Below, piece by piece: positions 17,673 through 27,822 of a stretch of 64,000 nucleotides of DNA. The position numbers were made by a program, and so were the translations under genes. This DNA is from Pseudomonas serbica (GTDB lineage Bacteria > Pseudomonadota > Gammaproteobacteria > Pseudomonadales > Pseudomonadaceae): assembly GCF_028823535.1 (NCBI RefSeq), contig NZ_JAQIYM010000003.1:372001-436000 (forward strand), written 5' to 3'. Position 1 is the stretch's first letter. The number at the start of each line of letters is the position of its first letter. The notes under the pieces are model-generated. The model did not search any database and was not told the DNA's origin. It saw only the letters and a program-made list of their open reading frames with translations.

Positions 17673-18190
17673 AAACGATTTCCTCAGGTTTGAACGGGCA
17701 GCTCTGTGAAACAGAGCAGCAAAAGGCCATCACTTTAATCTGATATGGCTATGCATCACCACCTGCACGAAGGTCTGCACGAGCCTGCGCGAGAGCCGAG
17801 AGTAAGCTGCTCTCTGTTACCAGAAAATGCTGGTTGCTTGCACAGGACAACTTCTCATGCACATAACGCAACCCAGCGTGTTGATACAGTTGCGCAGAAG
17901 TCAGAAAGCAGGTGGAGATCGGTGCGTTTTATTGACAGATCAGAGTCTGACTCTCGCCCCCACTATGCGTGGGATGAACTTAAGAGATCGATAAAATATG
18001 CCGACATGGCCCCACGGAAGGCGATGTAACTAAATGCGCTCAGATAAACGTCGAGCAAGAAAAATTCTTGCCCTCGGTTTGCACAGCTGTAATTGATGCC
18101 GCTATTTGGTGCCATCCGTTGCTTGTGTACGAAACATGAGGTGCAAGCTTCCGAATCCGTAGGCGCCGCGCTTAAACGATCAATTAAATC
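17673..18190. other. 518-nt gap upstream of recC, with a hairpin
   Basis: No supported gene. It should carry the recC promoter at its left end and the 3' end of the helicase-operon transcript at its right end. GCTCTGT-gaa-ACAGAGC (17701-17717) is a perfect 7-bp, 3-nt-loop hairpin that would lie in the recC leader RNA. A 94-codon plus-strand frame is open but has no ribosome-binding site or recognisable sequence, and I regard it as chance. Confidence 0.45.
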
Positions 18191-21037
18191 CTAGCCTTCC
18201 TTTGGTAAGTGCCTTGCCGTACTAAAAAATCCGGCAGCCACCGATACAACTGGATTGCTCTCCCAGCCGACAGGCAGCCCCTGTCGAATCTCGCCACTGC
18301 CTGTGGCTCCTTGTCCAACGGCGAACACTGGATCAACGACCTCATCGGTCCTGCGCTTTCGCTCCAAGAGAATTTCAATTTGCTGGCGCTCTAATGTGTC
18401 ACGCAAATGCGGATAGTGGATCTCCAGCTTTGGAGACTTTTCAGTATCAGCGCAATTAAGGCGGCGTTCTATCTGACTGAAATAACGGTCCACTCGACCA
18501 ATACGTTGTTCAAGGTCGCCCGGAGTCCAAGCCATGCCATAATGCATCACTCGGTCACAATACAGGTGCAGGTTGACTCCCTCGCGGATGGTATCGGTAC
18601 CCACCATGACATAGGGCAACCCCGGTGTATTGAATTGTTGGATCGGGCGTTTGTGGCCTTTGCTGTTTCCGGTAATGCCAACCACCGGGTCCATTTGATG
18701 AAGGAAGTCAAAGTCCTCGCGTCGAGCCAGGATGCTCAGTTTGTCATTTGAGCAACCTGGGCTTTCGCCGATTGCAGAAGAGAAGATCAATACATGATCC
18801 TTGACCCATGCCCCCCATACACTTCGCAAACGCTGAGCGTCTCTATCAGTGCTTAACAGCCACTCCACAAAAGGTTCAAGTAGCGTTCCTTGCTTCTGTT
18901 TTTTAGCACGGTGATCTGCCCAATAGAGATCGACCAACCCGTCGCTAAGCCGCAAGTATTGCGCAAGCACGTGACCCAAAATCTGGCGCCATAGGATCTC
19001 AGAGATGTGCGGATGCATACCTGCACCTGGCAACACCAGTGCCCGATCTTGCGTGTGGCATTCAACATAGCTCCACAGACTTGTGAAGCACAGTAGATCC
19101 GGATCGGTTTCATGGTGTTTGAGCGATTTGCCTTCAATAGGCTCATGAACCTCAGGGAACAATGGCTCCAACGCACTCTGCCAGTGTTTGGCCGCTTCGC
19201 TGCTGAGTCCGAAGACCGCTTGTGGATGATTACGCAGACACTGCCAGAGCAAATAGCGGAACTGGCTGCGCCGGTAGCGTTTGTTGCCTCGTGTGGCGAA
19301 CTCAAATGACTGGGCCCACAACGTTGGAGGAATTTGCTCGCAAGCTTCTCGAGGCTCTACCCCGCCTTCGCGACACAGACGCACAAACCAGTTGTGCTCA
19401 AAGAACAGCGCGTTACGCTGGCCATCCTGGAATGTTGATTGAAAATTGCGTAACCAGCTTTTGGGACGCAGGGCTACGCGCAGCTTGTTGGTCCCGTCGC
19501 CTTCATCGTAGGGTTCGCCAGAGAATTCGCTATCCGCTTCTTGATCTGCTGGCCCTGCTTTCTTCCCGGTAAACCCATGCTCCCAGTCCAGGTGTTGCTT
19601 CCAGTAGTCCCTGCTTCGCACCTCGATACTGATGTTGTACTGCTGCATCAATCGCTGGCGCAAGGTGTGGACACTGCTGATCCGGCGGCAAAACACCAGA
19701 GTCTTGACGCCACCGACTTGCGCACGTTGGTGACCTTGAATACCAAATGCAGCAAGGGCGAGGTCTTGCGCAACCGCATCAATTTTTGGATGCGGCAGAT
19801 CAAACGCAAAGTTCTCTACAAAATCACGGCTCAGTGCACTAACAAAACCGGCGTCCGGTGACTGTGAATCATCGAGGCGGACATTGGTGTCAACATGAAA
19901 GTCGCCCTGTTCTGGCTCTTCGTCCAAGTCATCCGGAGCTTTTTTTAAAGTGCCAGTTGCTCGGCCTTTAAGCGAATCTTCAAGGCTCTCAAACGAAGCC
20001 ATGTAACCGCTGCGAAACCGATTTCCCCGAGCATCGAGTACATCCACCAAGCGCTTCTGCACTAGGGCTATCGACAGTAGATCAAGACTCGACTTGCAGG
20101 TCAGAGACAGTGTGGACTGGTCGTCTTTACGATAGTCACCCTTATTCAGGGCCTTGCCTGCAACGACGTATCGACGTGGCCTTCGAATCATGAAACGGGC
20201 AAGGGTTTTCATTGCTGCATGATTATCGGGTGCAGTCAGCTGCGTAGTCTCAATCAACGGACCTCGGTCCGGATAGCCATTGAGCACCGTGGCGATATTG
20301 TCGACCCCAGAATGAGCTGGTGTAGCACTCATGAACAGCCATTGTTTCACCCGAGTTTTCAAAAGGGATTGAAGCACGCTATTGGTCTGGTTTGACGGGT
20401 TCCGTAAGCATTGGGCTTCATCGACTACAACCAGATCGAACTCAATATTTTCAGTATGTAACCAAGTGTTGACTGCTTTAGCGAAATGCAAATTAAAATC
20501 ACGGCTGCGATCGGCCGCTTTGCTTTCCGGCACTTTCCGCGGCAACGTAATATGCTCAAGTGCCAGTCTCTGCACGGCATCCCCCCAATCCTGAGAATCC
20601 CCAACGTATACAGGGCGAGTAAAACTCGGATGACGCAGCAGTGCGATACTCGGACCACCAGGCAGATTGCCAAGCCATTCTCTCAATGACCCATACATCT
20701 GTAACGGCGCTAGTGTGCATGCAGGATCGGTCCAGACATGGGCGCGAAATCTTTCAAACTCTCGCGCCCAGCCGAGCTGGACATTTTCTCTGGGGCTAAT
20801 GATAAGCACCCGCGCCTTGGGTTTGCGCCGAAGCAGTTGACCAATCACACCCAACGCTTGCATGGTTTTACCCAAACCGACTTCGTCGGCCAAGTAGGCG
20901 ACGCTCTCGCGCTTTAGGATATTGCATAAAGCGGCCACACCCTCTGCTTGCAGGTTGATCATCGATTCGCTGGCGCCGAACTGGTTTTTGCAACTGAAAT
21001 CCAAAAATTCTCTGACGTCGCTGACAGACAGTTTCAT
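18191..21037 (-). CDS. SNF2/RapA-like superfamily II helicase of a three-gene module
   Basis: A 948-aa protein. Motif I (ADEVGLGKTMQ) is at about residue 52, motif II is DEAQ (VVVDEAQCLRNP, about 207), motif III is MSATPAHSG (about 239), and motifs V/VI are TIREGVNLH and EQRIGRVDR (about 820-848). The DEAQ box and motif VI sequence point to the SNF2/RapA-like translocases. A large insertion, about 250 residues with conserved-looking Trp and Cys, separates the two RecA lobes. The ATG at 21037 overlaps the stop of the PLD gene as ATGA with GGGAG upstream. It probably remodels or translocates on nucleic acid for the PLD partner. DISARM DrmD is a possible relative, but no DrmA, DrmB or methylase is nearby. 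Confidence 0.8.
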   Translation of the reverse strand: MKLSVSDVREFLDFSCKNQFGASESMINLQAEGVAALCNILKRESVAYLADEVGLGKTMQALGVIGQLLRRKPKARVLIISPRENVQLGWAREFERFRAHVWTDPACTLAPLQMYGSLREWLGNLPGGPSIALLRHPSFTRPVYVGDSQDWGDAVQRLALEHITLPRKVPESKAADRSRDFNLHFAKAVNTWLHTENIEFDLVVVDEAQCLRNPSNQTNSVLQSLLKTRVKQWLFMSATPAHSGVDNIATVLNGYPDRGPLIETTQLTAPDNHAAMKTLARFMIRRPRRYVVAGKALNKGDYRKDDQSTLSLTCKSSLDLLSIALVQKRLVDVLDARGNRFRSGYMASFESLEDSLKGRATGTLKKAPDDLDEEPEQGDFHVDTNVRLDDSQSPDAGFVSALSRDFVENFAFDLPHPKIDAVAQDLALAAFGIQGHQRAQVGGVKTLVFCRRISSVHTLRQRLMQQYNISIEVRSRDYWKQHLDWEHGFTGKKAGPADQEADSEFSGEPYDEGDGTNKLRVALRPKSWLRNFQSTFQDGQRNALFFEHNWFVRLCREGGVEPREACEQIPPTLWAQSFEFATRGNKRYRRSQFRYLLWQCLRNHPQAVFGLSSEAAKHWQSALEPLFPEVHEPIEGKSLKHHETDPDLLCFTSLWSYVECHTQDRALVLPGAGMHPHISEILWRQILGHVLAQYLRLSDGLVDLYWADHRAKKQKQGTLLEPFVEWLLSTDRDAQRLRSVWGAWVKDHVLIFSSAIGESPGCSNDKLSILARREDFDFLHQMDPVVGITGNSKGHKRPIQQFNTPGLPYVMVGTDTIREGVNLHLYCDRVMHYGMAWTPGDLEQRIGRVDRYFSQIERRLNCADTEKSPKLEIHYPHLRDTLERQQIEILLERKRRTDEVVDPVFAVGQGATGSGEIRQGLPVGWESNPVVSVAAGFFSTARHLPKEG

Positions 21038-22920
21038 TTTTGACTCCCGGCGAATTGGCGTTCGTACCATGCCAACAACCCTTCTGGTTCAACGCCCACA
21101 TTACGTCCTTGTAATTCTTGGGCAATCGTTTGGAGCACTACAGGACGGATTTTGGCGATCGAGTCGTCGAGGTAGCGACTCACATCCTGAATCAGGTCGT
21201 CATTGTGAGCATCGAAGAAGCTTCTACATTCACGGTAAACAATCCACTTCGCGGTTTCGGCAATATTGGCCTGTGCGAATGCCTTAACGAGAGCTGCCAC
21301 GCTGTCATTACGATGGATGAGCAACTCCAGATGTTGTTCTTGCTCAGCCTCCGCGAGCTTTTTCCGGCGCGCCTTGAGTGCCTGAAACAAGTCAAACGAA
21401 TCAAAGTCCACCTCGTTTGAAGCTTCAAATGCTACGTCCATCGGCAAACACAACGTCCCCTCTTGCCTCTCTTGCTCTTGTCCTTCTGGGTCATTAGGTA
21501 CCGGCTCAAAAGGTAAGTCCGAGCGCCAGGACTCGAGAATTGCCTGCGCGCCCAAGGGGGTGCCATAGACCTCGGTCGAAACCTGCAAATTGACCTCAGT
21601 CACGATGCCTTCCTGAACAAGCCCTTTCCATGCCAGCAAAAAACTACGCGATGTCAGAGGACCTCGCTGCTCGTAGCATCGCTTAAGATTATCCAGCACA
21701 ACCGCCGCACCAGCATCACGCAATTCAAGAGTTACCTTCCCGCTGGCGATGTCACCGTGCAAACTGCAGGTAAATTGCCGGGTTTTCCAGTCGTACTCCA
21801 CACCAACATGAAACGGCCAGGGTGTGAGCGTTTCCTCTTCTTGACTGGTCGCAGGTATTTGCTGCGCATTCAGGGGTTCGGTCTCAGGCCATGGCAGGGC
21901 ATGGGTATCGAACAACATGCTTTCCACATTGCCATCAGGTGTGTCATCAGCGCCCAACCAAAACTGGCCATTACAAGTGAAGTTGCAAGAGCCAATTGCA
22001 GTGACCGGTCCCTTTAGGGTTTGAAATTCGTAGAGTTTGATATGGTAAAAGCGCCCAGCAGCGCTCTTCCACGCCATGACCTGGCGGTCCTTGTCATTGG
22101 CGAACAACTGATCAAGTGTATCCTGACCGAGATAGACCTGATTCATAAGCGGCGGTTTGCGGGCGGCGACCAGGGTCCAGTTAACCATCGGCAGTCGTGC
22201 AACCACTCGTGCAACATCCCCCCAATAAGGTGAGGCCGCCTTCACAGCGCTGAATGTTCCGTAGTGCTGCTGAACGAATTGCCAGAGCGAATCGTGTAAT
22301 GGTGAAAAATACAGGCAGGGAGCAGCTCTCGATGCTTCGGCGTGTTCAGGGTCAGCAATTTTTCGGCGAAGCTGCATTTCTTGTAGCAAAGAAATGGCAC
22401 GTTGCAACGGACCACAACGGTTCTTGGAGTGCACGCTCCTATCGAGCCAGTCTAAAAAATTCTTGAGCTCCAGCATCGGCTGTTGTCGAGGCGCCGGCAG
22501 CCAGGTATCGGCAAAACCTTCACATTGGCGGCCCCATCCCGAAAGGCTAAGATTGGCCGACATCACCGCAACATAAACCCATCGTGTCCCCTGCATGTCA
22601 GTGCCAATGAGAACTATGTTCTTGGGGTGAAAAAAACGCCCCTGAACGAAAACCGGGTAGGTGCTGTAGCGGTATGCTTTTGCACTCGGTTTGATCACTG
22701 CCGGATCACAGAACACTCCGACCTGTGTTTTGCGCAGGCCTCGATGTACCACCTGCTCGCGCACTGCCCGACTTGACTGCGGGTCTGCACCGAACAGGGC
22801 GGGCATAACATTCTGCTCAAAAAAATCAGCGTTGAACGTAAAGCTGGAAAACAGCGCAACTTCAATTTGCTTAAACCGGCTGGCAACTTCAGACAGTCGC
22901 TCTCGAATAGTTACCCTCAT
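21034..22920 (-). CDS. Phospholipase-D-fold protein (HKD-type), likely nuclease
   Basis: A 628-aa protein with two half-sites of a PLD active site. FHPKNIV at about residue 97 with SANLSLSGWG at about 120 forms the first; YHIKLYEF at about 293 with GSCNFTCNGQ at about 312 forms the second. Each has the H-x-K...N pattern, so one bilobed catalytic centre is expected. PLD-fold proteins paired with helicases in defence loci usually cut nucleic acids. About 300 further residues of unknown fold follow. I chose the ATG at 22920, which overlaps the upstream gene's stop (ATGA); the frame is open further upstream. DISARM DrmC also has a PLD fold but is much shorter. Confidence 0.75.
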   Translation of the reverse strand: MRVTIRERLSEVASRFKQIEVALFSSFTFNADFFEQNVMPALFGADPQSSRAVREQVVHRGLRKTQVGVFCDPAVIKPSAKAYRYSTYPVFVQGRFFHPKNIVLIGTDMQGTRWVYVAVMSANLSLSGWGRQCEGFADTWLPAPRQQPMLELKNFLDWLDRSVHSKNRCGPLQRAISLLQEMQLRRKIADPEHAEASRAAPCLYFSPLHDSLWQFVQQHYGTFSAVKAASPYWGDVARVVARLPMVNWTLVAARKPPLMNQVYLGQDTLDQLFANDKDRQVMAWKSAAGRFYHIKLYEFQTLKGPVTAIGSCNFTCNGQFWLGADDTPDGNVESMLFDTHALPWPETEPLNAQQIPATSQEEETLTPWPFHVGVEYDWKTRQFTCSLHGDIASGKVTLELRDAGAAVVLDNLKRCYEQRGPLTSRSFLLAWKGLVQEGIVTEVNLQVSTEVYGTPLGAQAILESWRSDLPFEPVPNDPEGQEQERQEGTLCLPMDVAFEASNEVDFDSFDLFQALKARRKKLAEAEQEQHLELLIHRNDSVAALVKAFAQANIAETAKWIVYRECRSFFDAHNDDLIQDVSRYLDDSIAKIRPVVLQTIAQELQGRNVGVEPEGLLAWYERQFAGSQK

Positions 22921-24158
22921 CGCGAACTCCCAGCACGCAATTGTTGAGAGAGTGCGCCTAAGCAATCAAGGTAGTAATCATTGCGCCAGGCAATGCCCGG
23001 TAGCAGTTGCTCAGGTGAAGGAGTACTGATGACCAGCGAGCATTCGAGCTTGCCTTGCTCATCCAGCTGTAGCCAAGGCGCATTGCCGCGTGACTCGCTG
23101 ACAGCTCGGTGATGATCAAGCAGAGAAGTAATCAATCGCTGCTTGCTGCTTAGGTCCAACCTTAACAATTGATCAACACGCCCCTGCAATGAGCCCTCAT
23201 AGTTACCGCCTGCGGCGAACGCTTTAGCAGCCTCTCGCAGGGCTAGAAGATCTATCGCGAGGTCACTCTCGACAAGCGTTAAAGCTAGATTCGCCTTTGA
23301 ACACAAATACTCGAAAATAGCCTCCAGTGGTGCGATATAACCTTCGCAACTCTGTACGTTCTTAAGGTGTACTGCATGTGCTGGCAATGTCTCGATCGCC
23401 ACTGTTACGAACTGACGAATGTCGTCTGCCTGCATTGAGCTTCGCGACAATATCGCTAGCTCTTGCGTAATCGTGGAGCTAGCCGGAGTAACGAATGCAT
23501 CAAGAATAATTCGCCTGGAGGGTACCTGCTCGATGATCACCTTCAACCCGCTGACAACTCTGGCGCTTGGCCGTTGAGCAAAAAGCACAGGGTCCCCAGA
23601 TCCGCGCAATACAGCCCTCACCCCCTTGAACAATGCCTCGATAATTGGTGTTTGCTCCCTGATTTTTTTCGCCAGTTTTTCGTCCATTCGATTATGCGCA
23701 TCGATCAATTGAGCATTCAGCGCAGGTCCGCGATACAACCCCCACACGCCGTTAGCCAAAGGGCTGTCGAGTAACTGATGATCACTTTGCAGACTAATCC
23801 AGACACCTTCATCAGCACTATTCAGGCGCCGACTCCCTGGTAGAAGCCAATCAACTCCGGCGCAACGACAGGCGCGCGCAAAAGCCTGCTCGATCAGAAT
23901 GAAGAACTTTTGCTGATCTTTGGGTGTGTTGTTCGATGAGTCCTGCGCGAATACCGGCCACCATGCCAGAGCCGTCAGGAGCACCTGAAAACCTTCGGCG
24001 CGTCGACTCGAACCAGTCAACGCTGGTACCAAATCTCTGGCCCGTCGTTGCCACAACGGCATGATCCCCAGCGGGTCGCGGCCGCTCAAGGGAAGCAACA
24101 AACCCTTGTCTATTTCAGTCACTGTAAACATTTGGTGAGAGCTTCCGATGCTAGTCAT
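22917..24158 (-). CDS. Unrecognised first gene of the PLD/helicase operon (413 aa)
   Basis: A 413-aa protein with an N-terminal segment IDKGLLLPLSGRDPLGIMPLW, a helical block to about residue 120, a beta-rich middle with GVWGLYRGPALNAQL, and a helical C-terminal half. No Walker, nuclease, methylase or membrane motif is visible. I prefer the ATG at 24158; the frame runs to a TTG at 24200. Its stop overlaps the PLD gene start, so all three proteins should be made in linked amounts. As the first gene and the only one without a generic enzymatic fold, it may be the sensor or specificity subunit. This is inference from position. Confidence 0.65.
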   Translation of the reverse strand: MTSIGSSHQMFTVTEIDKGLLLPLSGRDPLGIMPLWQRRARDLVPALTGSSRRAEGFQVLLTALAWWPVFAQDSSNNTPKDQQKFFILIEQAFARACRCAGVDWLLPGSRRLNSADEGVWISLQSDHQLLDSPLANGVWGLYRGPALNAQLIDAHNRMDEKLAKKIREQTPIIEALFKGVRAVLRGSGDPVLFAQRPSARVVSGLKVIIEQVPSRRIILDAFVTPASSTITQELAILSRSSMQADDIRQFVTVAIETLPAHAVHLKNVQSCEGYIAPLEAIFEYLCSKANLALTLVESDLAIDLLALREAAKAFAAGGNYEGSLQGRVDQLLRLDLSSKQRLITSLLDHHRAVSESRGNAPWLQLDEQGKLECSLVISTPSPEQLLPGIAWRNDYYLDCLGALSQQLRAGSSR

Positions 24159-24492
24159 TGGTTCACTCACAGCGAGCGAACCGATAGGGTTTGTCGCCAA
24201 ACACCAGTTTTTTTAAAAAGGAAAGACTATGGCTTTAACCGGACCAAGTAAGGCGCATTGGTGTACACAGGTCGCAGTAAAAAAATTACTAAACGGGGGG
24301 GCGAACAAATGGTAAGCGTGTGACCTACGCTGCGCTGCTGCATTCGACGGTTCTAAACAACTCAAAAAAAGCTCACCCTTTGCACGGACCTGGCGCTGTT
24401 CACAAATCTCGGCCGCAACTGCAACGTAAACTACGGCCGTATCTGCGAACAGAATCCTCTTCTACCACACCATTGACTCGCAGTGCTTAAGC
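24159..24492. other. 334-nt gap between hsdR and the helicase/PLD operon
   Basis: No gene is supported. The left part should contain the promoter of the leftward 413-aa/PLD/helicase operon. The right part is the 3' end of the hsdR transcript. I see no clear intrinsic terminator, repeat or attachment-like sequence in it. Confidence 0.4.
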
Positions 24493-27400
24493 CTACAGCC
24501 ATGCCTCGCAGAGTGTTTCCGCCTGATTGAGCACCAGCTGCGCCGCCTCTTCGGCTTGATCCGGCGGATACTTGTACTTGCGCAAAATCCGTCGCACCAA
24601 GATGCGAAGTTTGGCCTTCACGCTTTCACGACTGCTCCAATCAACACTGACGTTGGCCCGCAAGCTGGCGGTCAGCTCGTGGGCAATTTTTGCGAGGATT
24701 TCGTCGCCCAACTCGCGCACTGAGGACTCGTTATTGGCCAAGGCATCGTAAAACGCCAGCTCGTCATCGTTGAGCCCCAGCTCATCACCGCGCTTGCTAG
24801 CGGCAGCGAATTTTTTGGCCATTTCGATCAGCTCTTCGATGACCTGAGCGGTTTCGATAGAACGGTTTTGATAGCGCTTGATCACATTCGCCAGCAGCTC
24901 GGAAAACTTCTTCTCCTGAGCAAGGTTAGTGCTGTAACGGCTCTTGATTTCGCCTTCGAGCAAACGCTCCAACAGCTCTACCGCCAGGTTCTTCTCTGGA
25001 AGATTGCGCACCTCGGCGAGAAACGCATCGTCGAGCAAGCCAATATTGGGCTTGTCCAAGCCCACCGCCTCGAAGATGTCCACCACGTCGCCAGAGACAA
25101 CGGCATTGCCGATGATCTGGCGAATGGCCAATTCGCGTTCTTCGTCGGTCTTTTTCTGCTGACTGACTTCACGCTTGATCAAGATCACCTTGATCGCCTG
25201 GAAGAACGCCACCTCCTCGCGCACTGCCTTGGCTTCATCCAAGGTGCAACACAGGGTAAAGGCCTTGCTCATAGCCAGCGCGGTATCAGCAAAGCGCTTC
25301 TTGCCGTCTTCCAGACCGAGCACATGGTTGGCTGCCCCAGCGAGCAACTTATGGCCGCCGGCTAGGAAGTCACTGTAATCGAAGCCATGCAGCAGGCTGC
25401 GCAGGACATCGAGCTTCTCCTCCAGCACTGAATAGGCTTCATGGGCATCCACGGTCGGCCGTCCTTTGCCCTTGCTACCGGTGTACTCCTTGAGCGCGGC
25501 TTTCAGCTCATTGGCGATACCGATGTAATCCACCACCAGGCCGCCTTGCTTGTCCTTGAAGACACGGTTAACCCGGGCAATGGCCTGCATCAGGTTATGG
25601 CCCTTCATTGGCTTATCCACGTACAGAGTATGGACGCAGGGTGCATCAAAGCCGGTCAGCCACATATCACGGACGATGACCAACTTGAGCGGATCGAGAG
25701 GATCCTTAAAGCGTTTTTCCAGACGTTTTTTTTGCTGTCCAGAATAGATATGCGGCCGCAATAAGGCCTTGTCCGAGGCACTGCCGGTCATGACGATCTT
25801 GATCGCGCCTTTTTCCGGGTCTTCATCGTGCCATTCCGGACGCAAGGCAACGATCTCATTGTACAGGTGCACGCAGATCTCGCGGCTCATGGCCACCAAC
25901 ATGGCTTTGCCGGGCATCTGCCCCATGCTTACCAGGCCCTGATTACGCTCTTCAAAGTGGGCAACCAGATCAGCCGCCACGCTGTTGATCCGAGGTTCGG
26001 CACCGACCACCTTTTCCAGTGCGGCCCAACGGCTTTTCAGGCGCGACTGCTGGTCGTCCTCTTCATCTTCAGCCAGTTCATCGACCTGATCGTCGATCGC
26101 CGGCAACTCACTGTCTTTCAACGACAATTTGGCCAGCCGCGATTCATAGTAGATGGCGACCGTTGCGCCGTCTTCAGTGGCCTGTTGCATGTCGTAAACA
26201 TGAATGTATTCACCGAAAACCGAACGGGTGTCGCGGTCTTCGCTGGACACCGGTGTGCCGGTAAAGGCCACGAAGGTGGCATTGGGTAGCGCATCACGCA
26301 GATGCTGGGCATAGCCAACCTGATACCGGGCTTGGCTCTCTGCTGCCTGAAGCCCATTTGGCGCTTTCAGCTCAGCATTGAATCCATACTGAGTGCGATG
26401 GGCTTCGTCGGCGATGACGACGATGTTTGGGCGCAGTGACAGTACCGGGAAGCTGTCTTCATCAACCCCTGGCATGAACTTCTGGATAGTGGCAAATACA
26501 ATACCGCCACTAGGTCGGTTGGCCAGCTTGGTGCGCAAATCACCTCGTGACTCAACTTGAACGGGCTGCTCGCGCAGTAGATCCTGAGACAGCGAAAACA
26601 CCCCGAACAACTGGCCATCCAGGTCGTTCCGATCGGTGATCACCACGATGGTTGGGTTCTCCATCGCCGCTTCCTGCATTACCCGGGCGGCGAAGCACGT
26701 CATGGTGATGCTCTTACCCGAGCCCTGGGTGTGCCAAACCACCCCGCCTTTATGGTTGCCACCGGGACGCGAGGCAGTGACCACCTGCTGAATGGCAGCG
26801 CGCACGGCGTGGAATTGGTGATAACCGGCAATCTTCTTCACCAGTCGGCCGTCATCTTCGAACAACACGAAGTATCGCAGATAGTCGAGTAGCATCTCAG
26901 GCGCCAATGCACCGCGCACCAAAGTTTCAAGCTCGTTGAACTGCCCCAACGGATCGAGAGTCTCGCCGTCGATGGTTCGCCAGCTCATGAAGCGCTCGGC
27001 ATCTGCTGACAGTGAGCCCATGCGGGCTTCGCTACCGTCGGTAATCACCAGAATTTCGTTGTACTGGAACAGATCCGGGATCTGTTCCTTGTAGGTCTGA
27101 ATCTGGTCGAAGGCTTTACCCAGGTCGGCCTTCACATCCGCCGGGTTTTTCAACTCCAGCAGCACCAACGGCAGGCCGTTGACGAACAGGATGATGTCCG
27201 GACGCCGGGTATGTTTCGGCCCCTGGATGCTGAACTGATTGATGGCCAGCCAGTCGTTAGCCTTAACGTCAGCCCAGTCGATCAGGCGGACGAAGTCGCC
27301 ACGAGTCTCGCCGTCTTTTTGGTACTGCACCGGTACGCCGCTGACCAACAGACGATGGAACAAGCGGTTGGCCGACAGTTGTACTGGCAGGCCCAGCTCG

Positions 27401-27615
27401 AGCACCTGTTTGAGGGCATCTTCTCGCGCGGCCAATGGCACCTTGGGATTGAGCTTGGCCATGGCGCTGCGCAGGCGCTCGGTCAGGACCACCTGACGGT
27501 AGTGAGCCCGCTCCGGGCTAGCGCCGTCATTTGCAATTTCCGGTCCGTAAAGGCGCGTGTATCCCACTTCAGCCAGCCAGCCGAGGGCTTCCTGTTCCAG
27601 TTGGTCTTCAGTCAT
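24493..27615 (-). CDS. hsdR: Type I restriction enzyme, R subunit (HsdR)
   Basis: A 1040-aa protein of normal HsdR length. The N-terminal nuclease has [11 protein letters not shown] followed by LVLLELKNP (about residues 138-157), the PD-(D/E)XK core. The SF2 translocase follows with Walker A ([10 protein letters not shown], about 298), DEAH ([12 protein letters not shown], about 405) and [11 protein letters not shown]. The C-terminal helical region contacts the methyltransferase. HsdR cleaves unmodified DNA after ATP-driven translocation by the HsdR2M2S1 complex. It is separated by 207 nt from the preceding gene, unlike the tightly packed hsdM/hsdS, so it may have its own promoter. Confidence 0.95.
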   Translation of the reverse strand: MTEDQLEQEALGWLAEVGYTRLYGPEIANDGASPERAHYRQVVLTERLRSAMAKLNPKVPLAAREDALKQVLELGLPVQLSANRLFHRLLVSGVPVQYQKDGETRGDFVRLIDWADVKANDWLAINQFSIQGPKHTRRPDIILFVNGLPLVLLELKNPADVKADLGKAFDQIQTYKEQIPDLFQYNEILVITDGSEARMGSLSADAERFMSWRTIDGETLDPLGQFNELETLVRGALAPEMLLDYLRYFVLFEDDGRLVKKIAGYHQFHAVRAAIQQVVTASRPGGNHKGGVVWHTQGSGKSITMTCFAARVMQEAAMENPTIVVITDRNDLDGQLFGVFSLSQDLLREQPVQVESRGDLRTKLANRPSGGIVFATIQKFMPGVDEDSFPVLSLRPNIVVIADEAHRTQYGFNAELKAPNGLQAAESQARYQVGYAQHLRDALPNATFVAFTGTPVSSEDRDTRSVFGEYIHVYDMQQATEDGATVAIYYESRLAKLSLKDSELPAIDDQVDELAEDEEDDQQSRLKSRWAALEKVVGAEPRINSVAADLVAHFEERNQGLVSMGQMPGKAMLVAMSREICVHLYNEIVALRPEWHDEDPEKGAIKIVMTGSASDKALLRPHIYSGQQKKRLEKRFKDPLDPLKLVIVRDMWLTGFDAPCVHTLYVDKPMKGHNLMQAIARVNRVFKDKQGGLVVDYIGIANELKAALKEYTGSKGKGRPTVDAHEAYSVLEEKLDVLRSLLHGFDYSDFLAGGHKLLAGAANHVLGLEDGKKRFADTALAMSKAFTLCCTLDEAKAVREEVAFFQAIKVILIKREVSQQKKTDEERELAIRQIIGNAVVSGDVVDIFEAVGLDKPNIGLLDDAFLAEVRNLPEKNLAVELLERLLEGEIKSRYSTNLAQEKKFSELLANVIKRYQNRSIETAQVIEELIEMAKKFAAASKRGDELGLNDDELAFYDALANNESSVRELGDEILAKIAHELTASLRANVSVDWSSRESVKAKLRILVRRILRKYKYPPDQAEEAAQLVLNQAETLCEAWL

Positions 27616-27691
27616 TCCATTTCACTTCCTGTTCAGTTCGCCTGCCAGCTCTGCCTCGGTCAAGGCAATGTTCGGCAAAAATCCGGTCCAA

Positions 27692-27740
27692 AGTTTTGGG
27701 CAAGTCGCGCGGTCACTAAAATTCGGCGAGGCCCAAAACT
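27692..27740. repeat. 10-bp inverted repeat upstream of hsdR
   Basis: AGTTTTGGGC (27692-27701) and GCCCAAAACT (27731-27740) are perfect 10-bp arms around a 29-nt spacer in the 207-nt gap before hsdR. No T-run follows either arm. It could be an operator or an mRNA hairpin that lowers HsdR expression relative to HsdM/HsdS. Confidence 0.4.
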
Positions 27741-27822
27741 CTCTTGATACTTACAACGCCTAGTCAGCCACCTGATTGGTCCTCAGCCAGCCCGCCCACG
27801 CTGTTCAATACCGCTAATGTGA

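Noticed and set aside
17745..18029. 94-codon plus-strand frame in the recC/helicase gap
   Set aside because: No ribosome-binding site, odd composition (His/Arg/Ser-rich) and no family resemblance; the gap more likely holds promoters.
18191..24158. Calling the helicase/PLD trio DISARM
   Set aside because: No DrmA, DrmB or DISARM methylase nearby; the PLD protein is far larger than DrmC, and the first gene does not resemble a DISARM component.
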